A stretch of DNA of 64,000 nt, from positions 2,232,001 through 2,296,000 of the forward strand of contig OX336337.1 of NCBI GenBank assembly GCA_946902875.1, read 5' to 3'. The stretch comes from Nematopogon swammerdamellus. Lineage: Eukaryota; Arthropoda; Insecta; Lepidoptera; Adelidae. The notes beneath the pieces were generated by a model. It searched no databases, was not told the origin of the DNA, and was given only the letters and a program-made list of their open reading frames with translations. Position 1 is the stretch's first letter. Every line of letters starts with the position of its first letter. The translations under genes were made by a program, and so were the position numbers. Positions 1 through 10,894 of this stretch are shown here, one piece after another.

Positions 1-300
1 TAGTTTTCGAGAAAAACAAATCGTGTTTGCTACCTAAACATTAACCTGTGTGTAACAGTAGGTAACTTGCATTGTACTGACCCCCTACAATGTTCAAACG
101 CAGAACAGCTGTTTGTTGTAAGTAAGTCACAAGGTCACTATGATTGGTTTTTACAGCTACTTATTTGATTTTATTTTTCTGTTAGGAGAAAAAATGCTCC
201 TATAAACATATGTTTTTTTTCTTACGTAAAGTGTTTATTTGAGTGTGTATGTAACCCTCCAGAAGTTAATGACATGACTAACGAAACACGTTATAAGTAT
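1..300. other. AT-rich sequence, nothing recognised
   Basis: No open reading frame, repeat family or RNA motif shared with the rest of the window is visible here. Confidence 0.5.
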
Positions 301-305
301 AGCCG

Positions 306-376
306 TAAAAACCGGCCATTTATGTAGTGGTACAGAGCACTCGTTGCGCGAGCCGGACTCGCACTTGGGCGGTTTT
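306..376 (-). repeat. Repeat F end fragment
   Basis: The reverse strand carries the F terminus, with the paired 'GCGAGTCCGGCTCGCGC'-like palindrome and an AAAACCGCC start. Internal F sequence is missing, so this is a broken copy. Confidence 0.6.
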
Positions 377-700
377 ATTCGCAGTAAAGTTCATAGCTAG
401 CTTTCTGAAAAGAAAACTCTCTTGCAATCACGAAAATGAGTGACGTACGCCAAAAGAAAAATGTCGTACAGAGATGGCGTCGTCGGGCATATTATCACAA
501 TGGAAGTCTTCGCTGCTAAGAATACAAAGGAATCATGAATGGGCAGCGGGGCTCACAGGGAGATAATTACCCAGAGACGTTATTGTCGAACCTCCAGGGG
601 AGTGGAATTGTCCACCGGCGAGTGTGTTGTCCACCCCAATGCTTTCAACCTGGGAATCTTCAAATGTCTTACTAACAAGCTAGATAGCGCTTCTATGCAA
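377..700. other. No recognised feature
   Basis: Mixed-composition DNA with a short open frame on the plus strand that matches nothing I recognise. Confidence 0.4.
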
Positions 701-705
701 ATCTG

Positions 706-762
706 CTGTTTTTTAGGGTTCTGTATCCGGTACGGGACCCTATTACTAAGCCTGCGCCGACT

Positions 763-796
<34 letters not shown>

Positions 797-895
797 CTGT
801 CCGAGGGCTGTATCTCTTGAACCGTAATAGGTAGCCCGTTGAAATTTTCACAGAATATGTGTTATTATGGCCGATATAACAACATTTTTTGCGAA
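706..895 (-). repeat. Repeat F, 3' half, with CTGT microsatellite
   Basis: It runs from TTTTAGGGTTCTGTATCC through a CTGTCTGTCCGT microsatellite (about 768-800) to the 'GTAATAGGTAGCCCGTTGAA' block and on into the ATATAACAAC segment. The same order is seen in the fuller copy at 35,906-36,246. Confidence 0.75.
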
Positions 896-969
896 CAGTC
901 ACGTTGCACGGTTCCACATTGAACCTTATTGAAGGTGCAATAGATCGAAAATTTGTAGATAATATGTAA

Positions 970-1045
970 CGGCCCGGTGGTGTAGTTGGTTATCGCGTTG
1001 GCGGCTCAAGCCAGAGACCCAGCTTCGAATCCTGGTCAGAATGTA
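970..1045 (+). repeat. tRNA-like sequence (SINE head or tRNA pseudogene)
   Basis: It contains a good RNA polymerase III A box (TGGTGTAGTTGG) and, 33 bases on, a B box (GCTTCGAATCC). The acceptor stem does not close: GGCCCGG at the 5' end faces CCTGGTC. The anticodon loop is also irregular, with no T at the usual position before the anticodon. It is therefore not a convincing working tRNA gene. It differs from the SINE-A and SINE-B heads, so it may mark a third tRNA-derived family. Confidence 0.6.
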
Positions 1046-1119
1046 TTTTTTCCAATAATTTTCGATTTGCATTTTTCTAATACATATATATAAAGCGAGT
1101 ACGTGCTTAGTACTAACAT

Positions 1120-1382
1120 ATAAACATAAAATGATATAACAATAAATAATAAAAATAAGAAAAAAGTAAAAAATTCTCGGGGGCCCCCATAGAAGACACC
1201 AAAACGTGTATGCGCGCGCGCCATCTACCGAATAGAGCGATAAAGCATTTTAACTAACCACGACATTTAACTAATATGAAACATTTCATAACACGCCATA
1301 GATGGCGTGAGTGGGGCTAACCATGACATGGCGATACGGAACCCTCGGTGCGCGAGTTCAACTCGCACTTGGCCGGTTTTTT
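1120..1382 (-). repeat. Repeat F, 5' half
   Basis: It reads on the minus strand from AAAACCGGCCAAGTGCGAGT through GGTTCCGTATCGCCATGTCA to the GCGCGCGCATAC block. It directly abuts repeat G on its right. Confidence 0.7.
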
Positions 1383-1575
1383 TATATTGAAAGCGCGACA
1401 TATGGCGCCCAGGCAAGTGTTTTAATGGCGCCCATGGACATTTGGTCGTATGCGGGGATTGCGAATGCCATGCCAGCCTGCGACAGGTGCTCATTCATGC
1501 CCCTCTTAAAGGACCCGAGACTCTACTTGGGGGGAAATATATGAGCAGGGAGAGCGTTCCAGAGTTTACCGGTTC
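1383..1575 (+). repeat. Repeat G copy
   Basis: The order is GCGCGACATATGGCGCC, 'GGACATTTGGTCGTATGCGG', 'GCGAATGCCATGCCAGCCTG', 'CTTGGGGGGAAATATATG'. The same order recurs at 4,275, 10,895 and 52,625, and in reverse at 17,085, 33,385 and 55,355. It is probably a retrotransposon 3' part, but no ORF survives. Confidence 0.7.
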
Positions 1576-2240
1576 TGTGGAGGAAAAATCTGCAGAATCG
1601 ATTGGTGCATCCCAACCCAACACGCTGGCGTGTGCGGGATGCAATCCCTGCCCAGTGCGCGTGCGGTGCGAAGGTGGAAAGGGTATGGTATGGTATAAAA
1701 GTGGTATGGTATCTCGCCTAACGTGCTTTGGCGAAGGACGATTTGGCTGTTTCGTGTACCTCTGACACCTAGGCATAGCCACCCATACTGGTTATCGTAA
1801 AAATAATATATGTTCGTTTGTCGCGTGTACCTATGATCAAAGGGATATCGGATATGGATATCGGTTTTATCAGGTGACGTAGCCAACCGTGTCTTGTTTT
1901 CCAGTTAAAAACTGTCATAAACATGTGACGTAGCATTCCCCGTACTCGGGTATCCTACCTACCTAATGGCGGGAATGCTTACGATTTCCTATCTAGGAGT
2001 ACTTAGTAAAACATCGATGTGACTTATGTGAATATCTTTCATTTATTATCAACACGCTATTTATATGTACATGGCTTACTACTAATTACTTATCCTATAT
2101 ATATACCTATCCTAATATCCTATTACTAACCTAGTTGGGAGGTACCCCTAATCCCTACCCTTATAACCATAACCTAGTGTCGCTGCCTATCGATATCTTA
2201 CGTATATTGGATAAGGCAGAACAAGGTGTTGGTGCCTACT
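1576..2240. other. No recognised feature
   Basis: It holds a short TGGTATGGTAT repeat near 1,684-1,711 and otherwise AT-rich sequence. A trace of SINE-like tail ('CACCCATACTGGTTATCGTA') lies near 1,780. Confidence 0.35.
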
Positions 2241-2244
2241 TGGG

Positions 2245-2515
2245 TGAGAGGCGGGGGGGGCCTGCGATCAAAGCGGAGACCACCGATCGAGCAGGAGGGA
2301 TCAGTACGGCGTTCGTGCGGAGGCCACCGATCGCTGGTACTGTGGGGTAAGAGGGGGAAGGAGCGGGGGGGAATCTGCGATCAAAGCGGAGACCACCGAT
2401 CGAGCAGAAGGGAGCAGTACTGCGTTCGTGCGGAGGCCACCGATCGCTGGTACTGCGGGGTAAGGGGAGAGAATGCCTGTGATCAAAGCGGAGGCCACCG
2501 ATCGAACAGGGGGGT
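2245..2515 (+). repeat. GC-rich minisatellite, about 2.6 units of 100-120 bp
   Basis: Units share 'GATCAAAGCGGAGACCACCG' at about 2,267, 2,382 and 2,480, and 'GGAGGCCACCGATCGCTGGT' between them. Short frames across it only reflect the repetition. Confidence 0.75.
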
Positions 2516-2539
2516 AGGGGGGACCGTCTGAGTCGCTAG

Positions 2540-2740
2540 CCGAGCTCAGACTGACTAACCGTTGGCTGCGCGGCCGTATTTATATTAGTAGCTGGCGCGC
2601 GAGTGAGCGTCGGTGTGTCCGGCCGTGTAGTGGTGTGTGTGCCGGCCGGCTGTAGGCAGCTGCACCGCGCTCGCCTCGCTGTCCGTCGAGCCGCGCTGCC
2701 GCCGTCGGGCGTCAGTCTCGCTTTATGTGACGTCATCGTC
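2540..2740. other. CpG-rich stretch
   Basis: GC-rich DNA with many CpG dinucleotides follows the minisatellite. It could be promoter-like, but I see no TATA box or start site that I can defend. Confidence 0.35.
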
Positions 2741-2835
2741 ACAAACAGTTAAACTGTCATAAACAACTTAAACTGTCGATTAAATCAATTTACATAGGTA
2801 GGCACATCTATGCCTCTTTACTTCTACCCAAACCT

Positions 2836-2870
2836 CCGCAGAAGCATCCTTTGAAAGGATGATTCTGCGG
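2836..2870. repeat. 35-bp near-perfect palindrome
   Basis: Two 17-bp arms (CCGCAGAAGCATCCTTT and its complement) flank one base and carry a single mismatch. It could form a hairpin in DNA or RNA. No longer element around it is visible. Confidence 0.7.
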
Positions 2871-3289
2871 AATGGAAAGGATTCTTTTCTCCTACTATTT
2901 GGGCCCGACCGTCAATATAAAGTTGACTAAATCTGTGTTACACTTTGTTTGTTGGTTTATGAGTTTAGGTGTGGACAGTTCTGTCATCTGTCACAGCACA
3001 GTAGAGCATAACAAGTTACAAGGAATGTAGAAACTATTATTATGTGGAATAGGCTTTAGTCACTGAGGTGAAGAATTAGATTTAGTATGAAGCCAGACGG
3101 AAACCAGTCATTCGATACTTTCTCCTTTAAACCAATATACATTTAAACCAAAAGTCTACTGTACCATTCCAAGTTGTTACCTATACCTAAGACCTATAAA
3201 ATCTTCACTTTAGTTATTATTTCTAATGAAAAACAGATAAATGTGCGAATAAAGGAATGCAATAATAAATATAATACACTTAATGTGTG

Positions 3290-3350
3290 GCAAGGGCGGA
3301 TTCATTACCTTAGGTAATTTCCTCCAGTCAACCCGGTCACCACCCAGCAA
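3290..3350 (-). repeat. Fragment of a LINE 3' tail
   Basis: The minus strand carries a 'GGTTGACTGGAGGAAATTACC'-like stretch and 'CCGCCCTTGCC'. This matches the tail block at 24,200 and 35,160 ('AAGTCCGCCTTTGC'). Confidence 0.5.
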
Positions 3351-3400
3351 ACAAAACAGCAAATAATAATATACCATAAAAAAATAATAAACAATAAACA

Positions 3401-3536
3401 GTAAACAGTAAACATGGAAACAGTAAACAGTAAACATGGAAACAGTAAACAGTAAACAGTAAACAGTAAACAGTAAACAGTAAACAGTAAACAGTAAACA
3501 GTAAACAGTAAACAGTAAACAGTAAACAATAAACAA
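3401..3536 (+). repeat. Tandem 7-mer GTAAACA, about 16 copies
   Basis: GTAAACA repeats from 3,401, broken twice by TGGAAACA and ending in ATAAACA units. On the reverse strand it reads TGTTTAC. The 7-mer equals the core binding sequence of forkhead (FOX) transcription factors, a match that may be accidental. Confidence 0.95.
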
Positions 3537-3539
3537 TGT

Positions 3540-4140
3540 GGTGAGTTCTAAGGCGAAATAAACATATGAATCTGAATCTGAGCGCGGATCCCAAAAGTGG
3601 CAAGATTTAACAACTCATTTTCCACTTCTACCTGCAGTAGAGTAGCCACTATTCTATTCTATGTCCCGCGGACGATTCCCCTCTTGTCCCTAGAGAGCCA
3701 CATCTATACCGGCCTAAACTAATTACAAATGCTGACCGAACGCAAATTATACGCAGATGTCGAGTAGGGACCCTCGTCGAAACTATTTTGACAGGTATGA
3801 CAGGACGCGAAAAAGGCAATAACGCGAACTCCTCTCCGCTGCTGTCAGCCGAATATTAATGGCTGCCGCCTCCGCCGCGGCAGTGGCGCTGTGAGTCTTA
3901 TTGAAGGGAGGTAAAGGTAAAAATCTGTCACAGTGACAGCGGAGGCGTTCTGAGGCATACAGTGAGCAATGGAGATGACGAAGGAACAATAGACGGTTAA
4001 AATTTTTAAAATTACTTTTTACTTGGAAAGAAATGACGTCAGCTTTAGTTTCCATGAGCTATTAAAATGGACAAGGAGTAAAAATCGTTACGAAACTACA
4101 CTATCAAATTGATTATTTAATCGTACTGGATAGCTTAGAT
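3540..4140. other. No recognised gene; partly GC-rich
   Basis: A 90-codon minus-strand frame covers 3,783-4,055, including an alanine-rich tract from GCC/GCG repeats. It has no recognisable domain or convincing splice sites, so I do not call it a gene. Confidence 0.4.
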
Positions 4141-4147
4141 AGCTACA

Positions 4148-4262
4148 TAACAGCCTCGGTTGTGTTCGCCTCTAGTCCAGTATGGCCAGCAATGCAAAGG
4201 GAATTCTCCGGTATAGCACCTACCGTCTCAGAGGAGATATTTGCTGGTCCGAGCAAGTTTTT
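4148..4262 (+). repeat. SINE-B 3' part
   Basis: It contains 'CTCTAGTCCAGTATGGCCAG', the CTCCGGTATAGCACCTACC block and GATATTTGCTGGTCCGAGCA. It ends in a T run that starts the following repeat. Confidence 0.75.
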
Positions 4263-4274
4263 TTTTTTTTTTTT

Positions 4275-4440
4275 TTTATTGACAGCGCGACATATGGCGC
4301 CGAGCCACCCATAAGGTGTCTAGCGACGCCCACGGACATTCGGTCGTATGCGGAGGTTGCGAATGCCATGCCGGCCTGACAGGTGCCCATTCACGCCCCT
4401 CTTGAAGGACCCGAGACTGTACTTGGGGGGAAATATATGT
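4275..4440 (+). repeat. Repeat G copy
   Basis: It runs from GCGCGACATATGGCGCC to the TTGGGGGGAAATATATG end. Confidence 0.8.
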
Positions 4441-5430
4441 GCTTTGGCTCCTCTGACTCAGTCATCAATATCGGATTGCTTAAAAAGAAAATTAAAAAGG
4501 TGAAAGCATGCAAAAAAACAAGTCAATAAAAAACAGTAAAAAAGAAAAAAAACTTAAATTCACTAAACAAATTTATTAAACATTTAACAACATTTAAACA
4601 TTAATACTTGTAATACAGTACATTTACGTCACTTTTTAAACTAATTTAAAAATATAAAAAAAAAACACACTAAAACATAATTACATTAATTAAAATACCT
4701 ATATGTAGTATGGTCTCTAGTACAGTCAACCATTATTACTTGTCTATTGCTGGTTTGCTGCTACCTCAGCCCGCGCTTCCGCACATCGCGCCTCACGTCA
4801 CACCCGCTGACGCCTAGCTCAGTAGCGTTAGTATCGCTGTCGCGTAGCCAAAGAATATAATACCGCGTAGCCACGCCCGTAGTATATGTGTAATTGAGCT
4901 ACCTACCCCTCGCGCGTGTACGAATTTTGTTTTTTTTGTGTTATTTGTTTTATTACTAACATTTGTTGTGTTCAAATGCCAATACGAGTAAAAAAAGGAA
5001 TAGTAATATGACTATGACGTGTGCGCTAGCTTCACTAGTCATGTCACTTAATTACGTAGAATTATTATTACATGGTAGTACATATTAATTATATGCCTGA
5101 AATACGAAGTAACGACAGTTCAGTTTAACACCTGGTGGCGGGAGTATTCGTCTATCCGACTTTTTTGTTGACGGTACCGATAGCTGTTACGTCATAACCG
5201 TCAGCGGTGGCATACTGGAACCAGACGACTAATACCAGAAATGAGCATACTCCATCTAGAAAGGACTGAAAAAGGACTGAATAATGTTGTACTTTAACAT
5301 CCGTTCAGTCTTTGGGTAGCAATAAAATTCCAAAGTATGGAACTGCTCTTGTCAAACATTGCATATAATTTACTTAGATTTCAATATAATATATAATTTT
5401 GTTATATTTTGTGTGTCAAGACCCTTTTTT
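4441..5430. other. AT-rich sequence without recognised genes
   Basis: It opens with a scrap of SINE-B tail ('GCTTTGGCTCCTCTGACTCA'). The rest is AT-rich, with one more GC-rich patch at about 4,770-4,900. No ORF or family match. Confidence 0.45.
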
Positions 5431-5431
5431 A

Positions 5432-5467
5432 ACCCCCGACGAAAAAAACGGAGGGGTGTTATAAGTT

Positions 5468-5512
<45 letters not shown>

Positions 5513-5960
5513 TGTCTGTGGCATCGTAGCTCCCAAACGGATGGACCGATTTGGATGCGGTTTTTTTTATTAGGAAGCTTGTTTAATCGGGATGGTTCTT
5601 AGCTATGTTTTTAATCAAGTAATAAAGTAATTAAGTAATAAAAAAAATAATTATCTTAAAAAGTGGACCGATTTGCATGCGGTTTTTTTTAAAAAGCTTC
5701 AAATAAAAGTTAAATTACAAATTTAAAAAACCCCCGACTCTTAAAAAGTCAAAAATAATTTCCGTTTACTTAAAGGAGTCGGGGGACCGCTAAGTAAATT
5801 AAATATAAAGACTCAAAAGTTGCGCGGGAATTCACTTAGCGGTCTACCGACTCCTTTAAGTAAGTAAACGGAAATTATTTTTGACTTTTTAAGAGTCGGG
5901 GGTTTTTTAAATTTGTAATTTAACTTTTCTCAGTAAGGAGTCAAGATATAAAATTGAAAT
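5432..5960 (+). repeat. Repeat H with GT microsatellite and foldback arms
   Basis: It starts AACCCCCGACGAAAAAAACG, passes a GT microsatellite (5,472-5,512) and 'GATGGACCGATTTGGATGCG', and ends in a large inverted repeat. The arms at about 5,711-5,780 and 5,858-5,932 share CCCCCGACTCTTAAAAAGTC and its complement. Related copies lie at 25,980 and, reversed, at 39,903. Confidence 0.8.
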
Positions 5961-6157
5961 TAATATAAAATACTAACGTCTGCGATCCCTTCGAGTTGTA
6001 GAAAATGAAAGCTTCTAAATCAAAATAATCAAAAGATACGGCTATTTATGGCAAATTTATATACTTGCAAACTCACTCAAATGAAATCAAAACCTATAGG
6101 GTACTTACCGTCGACCTAGAGTAATATTTGGCGAGAAGCAAGGTCCTCACATCACAA

Positions 6158-6247
6158 GTAAAGGAAAAATCCGAAATTTCTAGATAATGTCGTTATGTCA
6201 TATAAGAAATAACGACATTATCTAAAAATTTCGGATTTTTCCTTTAC
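6158..6247. repeat. Small palindromic MITE-like element, 90 bp
   Basis: Arms of about 37-39 bp (GTAAAGGAAAAATCCGAAAT and its complement) flank an ~11-bp centre, with small mismatches. Transcripts could fold into a near-complete hairpin. Confidence 0.75.
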
Positions 6248-6284
6248 ATAACAATAATATGCGTCATATCAATCATCAATCATC

Positions 6285-7450
6285 ATCAATATCAATATTA
6301 ATAATAAATCTGTAAGGGGTGGTCATGGAGTAAGTTACTTTGTTTTAGGAAATATTGAGTTTGTAGCCTCTATGTATGATACTAAAGCTAAATTGACCAT
6401 TTTTAGAAATCTTTTCTGTATGTATGTATGTATGTTCCGCCATAACTCTTAAACCGATCATCCGAATTCGATGAAACTTTGTACAAGCACATTTAACTAT
6501 ATGGGACACAGGATAGGCTACATAAAATTCAGTTCCGGTTACGCTAAGATGTGGCTCCCATACAAACCGATATGTTCAATCCGCGCGCCTTAGTACTATA
6601 CATAGGTATTTACCGAGCGAGCAGCGGCAGTTGGCGGCGCGGCGTGGCGGCACGGTGCGGGGGCGCGGGGGAGGCGCGGCCTATAAACTCAACAGCGAAC
6701 CGAACAGCCGCACTATATTCCTCTTTCACGCAAAAACTACTGAACAGATTTTGATGAGCCTTTACAGTACTATAGCTTATACATCAAAAAGGCTATAATT
6801 TATAAAGACATTGTGTAAATTTGCCCAAATATCGATAAATGTCAAGTAAGTCGGAAAAAATCCTGCCTTCTGAGAGCTATCTCGGCGTGCGCTGCATAAA
6901 CCTTTAGAGTTACACGAAGATAGTATATAGTGAGGTTGTTTCTCTAAAATAGTTCTAAAAAAAAGTCCGTGACAGCATATATCTACCTTTTATGTGGAAG
7001 CCACTATAGCCAAAATAGTGAACCAAAAATACACTTCAATTGGATACTGTATTTACAATGCACATTTTATAGTTTTGAATTAATTCTTATCAAAATACAT
7101 ACTTTTATCGCTTCTGGTATTTAAAGTAGATAAACTTTGGCTGTTACACTAAGTAATTTGGACAAATAGTTTAAAACGTTACGACGATGAGAATGTCTTG
7201 AGAGAAGCGCTGCGCTTCTCTCATCGGGGGGCAGCGGGGCGAGGCGAATATGTTTGTATGAATTTCCTCCATAAAATTTAAACCGATCATCTAAATTCGA
7301 TTAAAATTACTACACGCACATTTAGCTATACGAGACACAGGATAGGCTAAATAAAATTCAGTTCCGGTTATGCTAATATGTGGAGTATTTTACTTAGTTA
7401 GGTAGGTATCTAAAGTATTTGATTTATTTTAATTGAATTTTCTTATTTTA
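6285..7450 (+). repeat. Repeat E, with an internal partial duplication
   Basis: It passes through 'GGTCATGGAGTAAGTTACTT', 'TCTATGTATGATACTAAA', a TGTA microsatellite and 'GACACAGGATAGGCTA'. The last block occurs twice, near 6,505 and 7,330. A perfect hairpin (GAGAGAAGCGC, one base, complement) lies at 7,200-7,222. Related sequence is at 25,235 and, reversed, at 15,065 and 15,640. Confidence 0.7.
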
Positions 7451-7451
7451 A

Positions 7452-8816
7452 TATCGATAGCTTTTTCCCGCGGATTCGCTCGCGTGAAATTCGTATTTCA
7501 AAAGAAGAAACTAAGTAACTTAGGCCGGGACCGGAGGGCGAACTGGATTCAGATAAAAACAATAAACATTCTCAAAGAAAGTAAGTAACATACTAAAGGC
7601 GAGGCCGAAGGCCGAGCTGCGTTCAGGAAGAGGTTAAAGCTATTCGAAGAAAATAAGCAACAAAGAGCGAGGCCGAAGGCCGAGCTGCGTTCAGGAAGAC
7701 CTTCAACCTTCTCGAAAAAGTTCTCGAAGAAAGTAGTAACTGAGGGCGAGGCCTAAGGTCGAGCTGCGTTCAGGAAGACTATAATCCTTCTCGAAGAAAG
7801 TAAGTAACTTAGGGCGTGGCCGAAGGCCAAGCTGTATTCTGGAAGACACTAAACCTTCTTGATGACAGTAAGTAACTATGGGCGATAGTTACTTACTTTC
7901 TTCAAGACGGTTTATAGTCTTCCTGAACGAAGCTCGGCCTTCGGCCTCGCCCTCAATTAATTAATTTCTTCGAGAAGGTTTATGGTCTTCCTGAACGCAG
8001 CTTGGCCTTCGGCCTCGCCCTCTGTTACTTACTTTCTTCGAAAAGGTTATCGTCTTCCTGAACGCAGCTCGGCCTTCGGCCTCGCCCTCAGTTAGGTACT
8101 TACTTTCATCAAGAAGGTTTATAGTCTTCCTGAACGAGCTCGGCCTTCGGCCTCGCCCTCTGCTACTTGCTTCTTCGAAAAGGTTATCGTCTTCCTGAAC
8201 GCAGCTCGGCCTTCGGCCTCGCCCTCAGTGACTTACTTTCTTTAAGAAGGTTTATAGTCTTGCTGTACGCAGCTCGGCCTTCGGCCTCGCCCTCAATTAC
8301 TTACTTTCTTTGAGTAGGTTTATCGTCTTCCTGAACGCAGCTCGGCCTTCGGCCTCGCCTTTAGTTACTTACTTTCTTCGAGAAGGTTTATGGCCTTTCT
8401 GAACGCAGCTCGGCCTTCGGCCTCGCCCTCTGTTACTTACTTCTTCGAAAAGGTTATCGTCTTCCTGAACGCAGCTCGGCCTTCGGCCTCGCCCTCTGTT
8501 ACTTCTTCGAAAAGGTTATCGTCTTGCTGTACGCAGCTCGGCCTTCGGCCTCGCCCTCAATTACTTACTTTCTTTGAGTGGGTTTATCGTCTTCCTGAAC
8601 GCAGCTCGGCCTTCGGCCTCGCCCTTAGTTACTTACTTTCTTCGAGAAGGTTTATTGTCTTCCAGAATGCAGCTCAGCCTGAAGCCTCGCCGTTATTTAC
8701 TTACTTTAGTTGAGAAGGTTTATCGTTTACCTTACTTAACGCAGATCCCTTAGTTACTTACTTGCTTTCTTTGAAATACGAATTTCACGCGAGCGAAGCC
8801 GCGGGCAAAAGCTAGT
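7452..8816. mobile_element. Inverted 68-bp satellite with Helitron-like termini
   Basis: The ends are inverted copies of one sequence: TAGCTTTTTCCCGCGG.. with CGTGAAATTCGTATTTC on the left (7,456-7,497), and its complement ending AAAAGCTAG on the right (8,775-8,815). Between them lie about 5 satellite units in one orientation (7,510-7,880) and about 13 in the opposite orientation (7,886-8,755). The right terminus ends CTAG followed by T, as Helitron 3' ends do. Each unit carries the palindrome CGGCCTTCGGCC. Confidence 0.8.
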
Positions 8817-8947
8817 AAAAAATATATTTTTATATATTTCAACTACACGAATGTCTCACAGTCAAACCATTGCTGTAGTGTTTATTTAGGCGGTTCGTGA
8901 TTTTCCAAAACAATAGTTTTTGTACATACATAATACAAATATATTGA

Positions 8948-9005
8948 GTGATTATACGGAACCCTCAGTGCGCGAGTCCAACTCGCACTTGGCGACTTTT
9001 TTAGC
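8948..9005 (-). repeat. Repeat F end fragment
   Basis: 'ACGGAACCCTCAGTGCGCGA' followed by the 'ACTCGCACTTGGCGACTTTT' terminus. Confidence 0.65.
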
Positions 9006-9239
9006 ATGTTGTCACAATGTTTAATAAATCGTGCTTTTATTAACCAAAGAACATGATTATATTCATCATTAAATTGGTAACATCGAGTGACGGACCCTTT
9101 TTTTCCTCTGTGGACGGACCCTGTATAATTTGGTTTTCGTGTTACACGTTTATAAATTTTTATATCTGCTCGACGTCATGCCTCTTCCATCTTTTCAAAT
9201 TGCACGTGTCGCATGCACCGAGCTAAGTACTAGAACCGG

Positions 9240-9320
9240 CAAATAGCGATAAAACATGTTACCTTTCGGTAAACAATTGTGCCTTCACATGCGATTGTCA
9301 TCACGAATACTTTCAAACGA
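9240..9320 (+). repeat. Segment also present at 11,770-11,850
   Basis: 'CGGTAAACAATTGTGCCTTC' and ATCACGAATACTTTCAAACG match the second locus in order. The match resumes at 9,758, after a MITE and a SINE. Confidence 0.6.
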
Positions 9321-9321
9321 T

Positions 9322-9470
9322 TATAATGCCCGGGACGGATTTCGGCGTGTCATCGCCGCAGCGGGCGACCCGCCACGCGAATACACTATACAAGTACGGT
9401 GCGGGTGCGAGGGAGAACACTGACGAACCGCTGCGGCGGCGACACGCCAAGATCCGCCCCGCGCATTATA
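9322..9470. mobile_element. GC-rich foldback MITE, about 149 bp
   Basis: Imperfect inverted arms of about 43 bp both run TATAATGC, CGGRCGGAT, GGCGTGTC, CGCCGCAGCGG. They surround a roughly 60-bp centre and there is no ORF. Confidence 0.7.
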
Positions 9471-9494
9471 CATCACATGTCATGCATCAAACTT

Positions 9495-9748
9495 TGTAGG
9501 TCCCTTCCCTTCCCTGCTAACCTTACTAGGTGCTAGTCTCTCGGGCTCTCTCGGGCTGATACCACCGCACTGAATGAAAGTCGGTTGAAAACGGCTATTT
9601 AAATAGTTCGTGTTTTCCGTCCAGTTCAGTGTAGCCGGAACGACTGAAGCGAAGCACTGACACGGAACGTAGTTCACCAAGGTATTATGGGCTGACATTA
9701 CGATTGTAGTAGGTGATGTAGCCAACCGTACAGTTTCCATAAAAAAAA
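9495..9748 (+). repeat. SINE-A body, 5'-truncated
   Basis: It begins at TGTAGGTCCCTTCCCTTCC and lacks the tRNA/5S head. It keeps the TACCACCGCACTGAATGAAA core and ends at GTTTCCATAAAAAAA. Confidence 0.85.
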
Positions 9749-9818
9749 TCTCATACTATGAATGCGCTATCACTCGCGTATTTGCGGGCATAAGACGCCA
9801 TATGATACATTCAGTCAG

Positions 9819-10064
9819 TCAGCATGTAAGCGTCCACTGCTGGACATACGCCTCTTCAACTTCCCTCCAGTCCTCCCGGCCTTCAGCGGTAAGGAACCAC
9901 TGCTTTCCGCCGACGTACTTGATGTCGTCGTCCCACCTGGCGGGTGGTCTTTCCACACTCCGTCTTCCTGTCCACGGCCGCCAGTGTAGGACACGGTTAC
10001 TCCAAAGGTCGTCGTCTCTTCGGCCCAACGAGCCCAGCCCACTGCCACTTTTGAGCTTAGTCAA
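9819..10064 (-). pseudogene. RTE-like LINE, C-terminal ORF remnant
   Basis: The reverse-strand frame has RPPARWDDDIKYVGGKQW and then EGREDWREVEEAYVQQWT. This is the usual C-terminal sequence of RTE-type non-LTR retrotransposon polyproteins, downstream of the reverse transcriptase. The motifs are established family knowledge; the assignment rests on recognition only. The preceding part is shifted between two frames, and the endonuclease and polymerase domains are absent, so this is a dead 5'-truncated copy. A shorter relative lies at 42,905-43,040. Confidence 0.8.
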
Positions 10065-10099
10065 TATCGACTACTTTGGTGCGTCGGCGGATTGCCACG

Positions 10100-10890
10100 T
10101 TAAGCACCACATCACGTAGCGATACAATACAACGTGATACAATCATTAGTAATTATTAAATCAGCTTCTAAGCTTCTTTAGTCGATGACGTGTTTTTTCG
10201 GGATTGATGTATGCCAAAGGCTCATCTAGATCAGTGTAATAAAACCGCATGTAAAATTCGACCTATTCAGGTGCGGGGCTGGCTGGCAGTGGTCATTTGG
10301 TTTCCGTGATGTTGATTGCCCGACAGTCGTCAGCGTCACGCACGTGTGTACTTAAAGTGCTTCTAAACTCTAGTGGCTTGCCCTTTTCCCTACATATTGC
10401 ACTTTGTATCATTACATTTTTTAATATGACTTATTACATTTCTTTGTAATAAACGTAAACAATTTTTTTTTTATTTGACTTGATATAATATGAAATATTA
10501 AAATTGACGATGGCACTATACACCAGATGTAATTTTCAAAGAGTTTGTATTACGTTCGCTGAGCGCAGCGACGTAATACAAACTTTTTGGTAATTTTAAT
10601 AGGCAGTGTGGTCAGATTCTTGAGTATTCATGTTTATGCTGTAAATATTAATGCTCTTGTGAGCGGTAGTATGGGTTAATTATTTATAAGTTGCTATAAT
10701 ATAATACATATAAGGTACTAACAAAACATTGTGACTTGCAAAGTTTGTTTGTCAGTTCTTCTTCGCATTTAATTTAGAACTGGCGGAATTTTCGACATAT
10801 CCAAGCTTAGGTTACCTACCTATGGATGAAATTATACAATAATCAATATTATAAGATTTAACGTCTGTCGTATGTGTGTATGTATGTTTT
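10100..10890. other. AT-rich sequence with one hairpin
   Basis: Apart from the palindrome at 10,542-10,584 and a scrap of LINE tail near 10,745-10,790 ('TTGTCAGTTCTTCTTCGCAT'), no feature is recognised. Confidence 0.45.
10542..10584. repeat. 43-bp hairpin
   Basis: AGTTTGTATTACGT and its complement enclose CGCTG-AGCG-CAGCG, giving an almost continuous stem with one bulged base. Confidence 0.75.
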
Positions 10891-10894
10891 TTTT

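Noticed and set aside
970..1045. Functional tRNA gene
   Set aside because: The A and B boxes are good, but the acceptor stem does not pair and the anticodon loop is irregular.
3210..3603. Three long overlapping minus frames rich in YCLLFTV repeats
   Set aside because: They are readings of the GTAAACA array in three frames.
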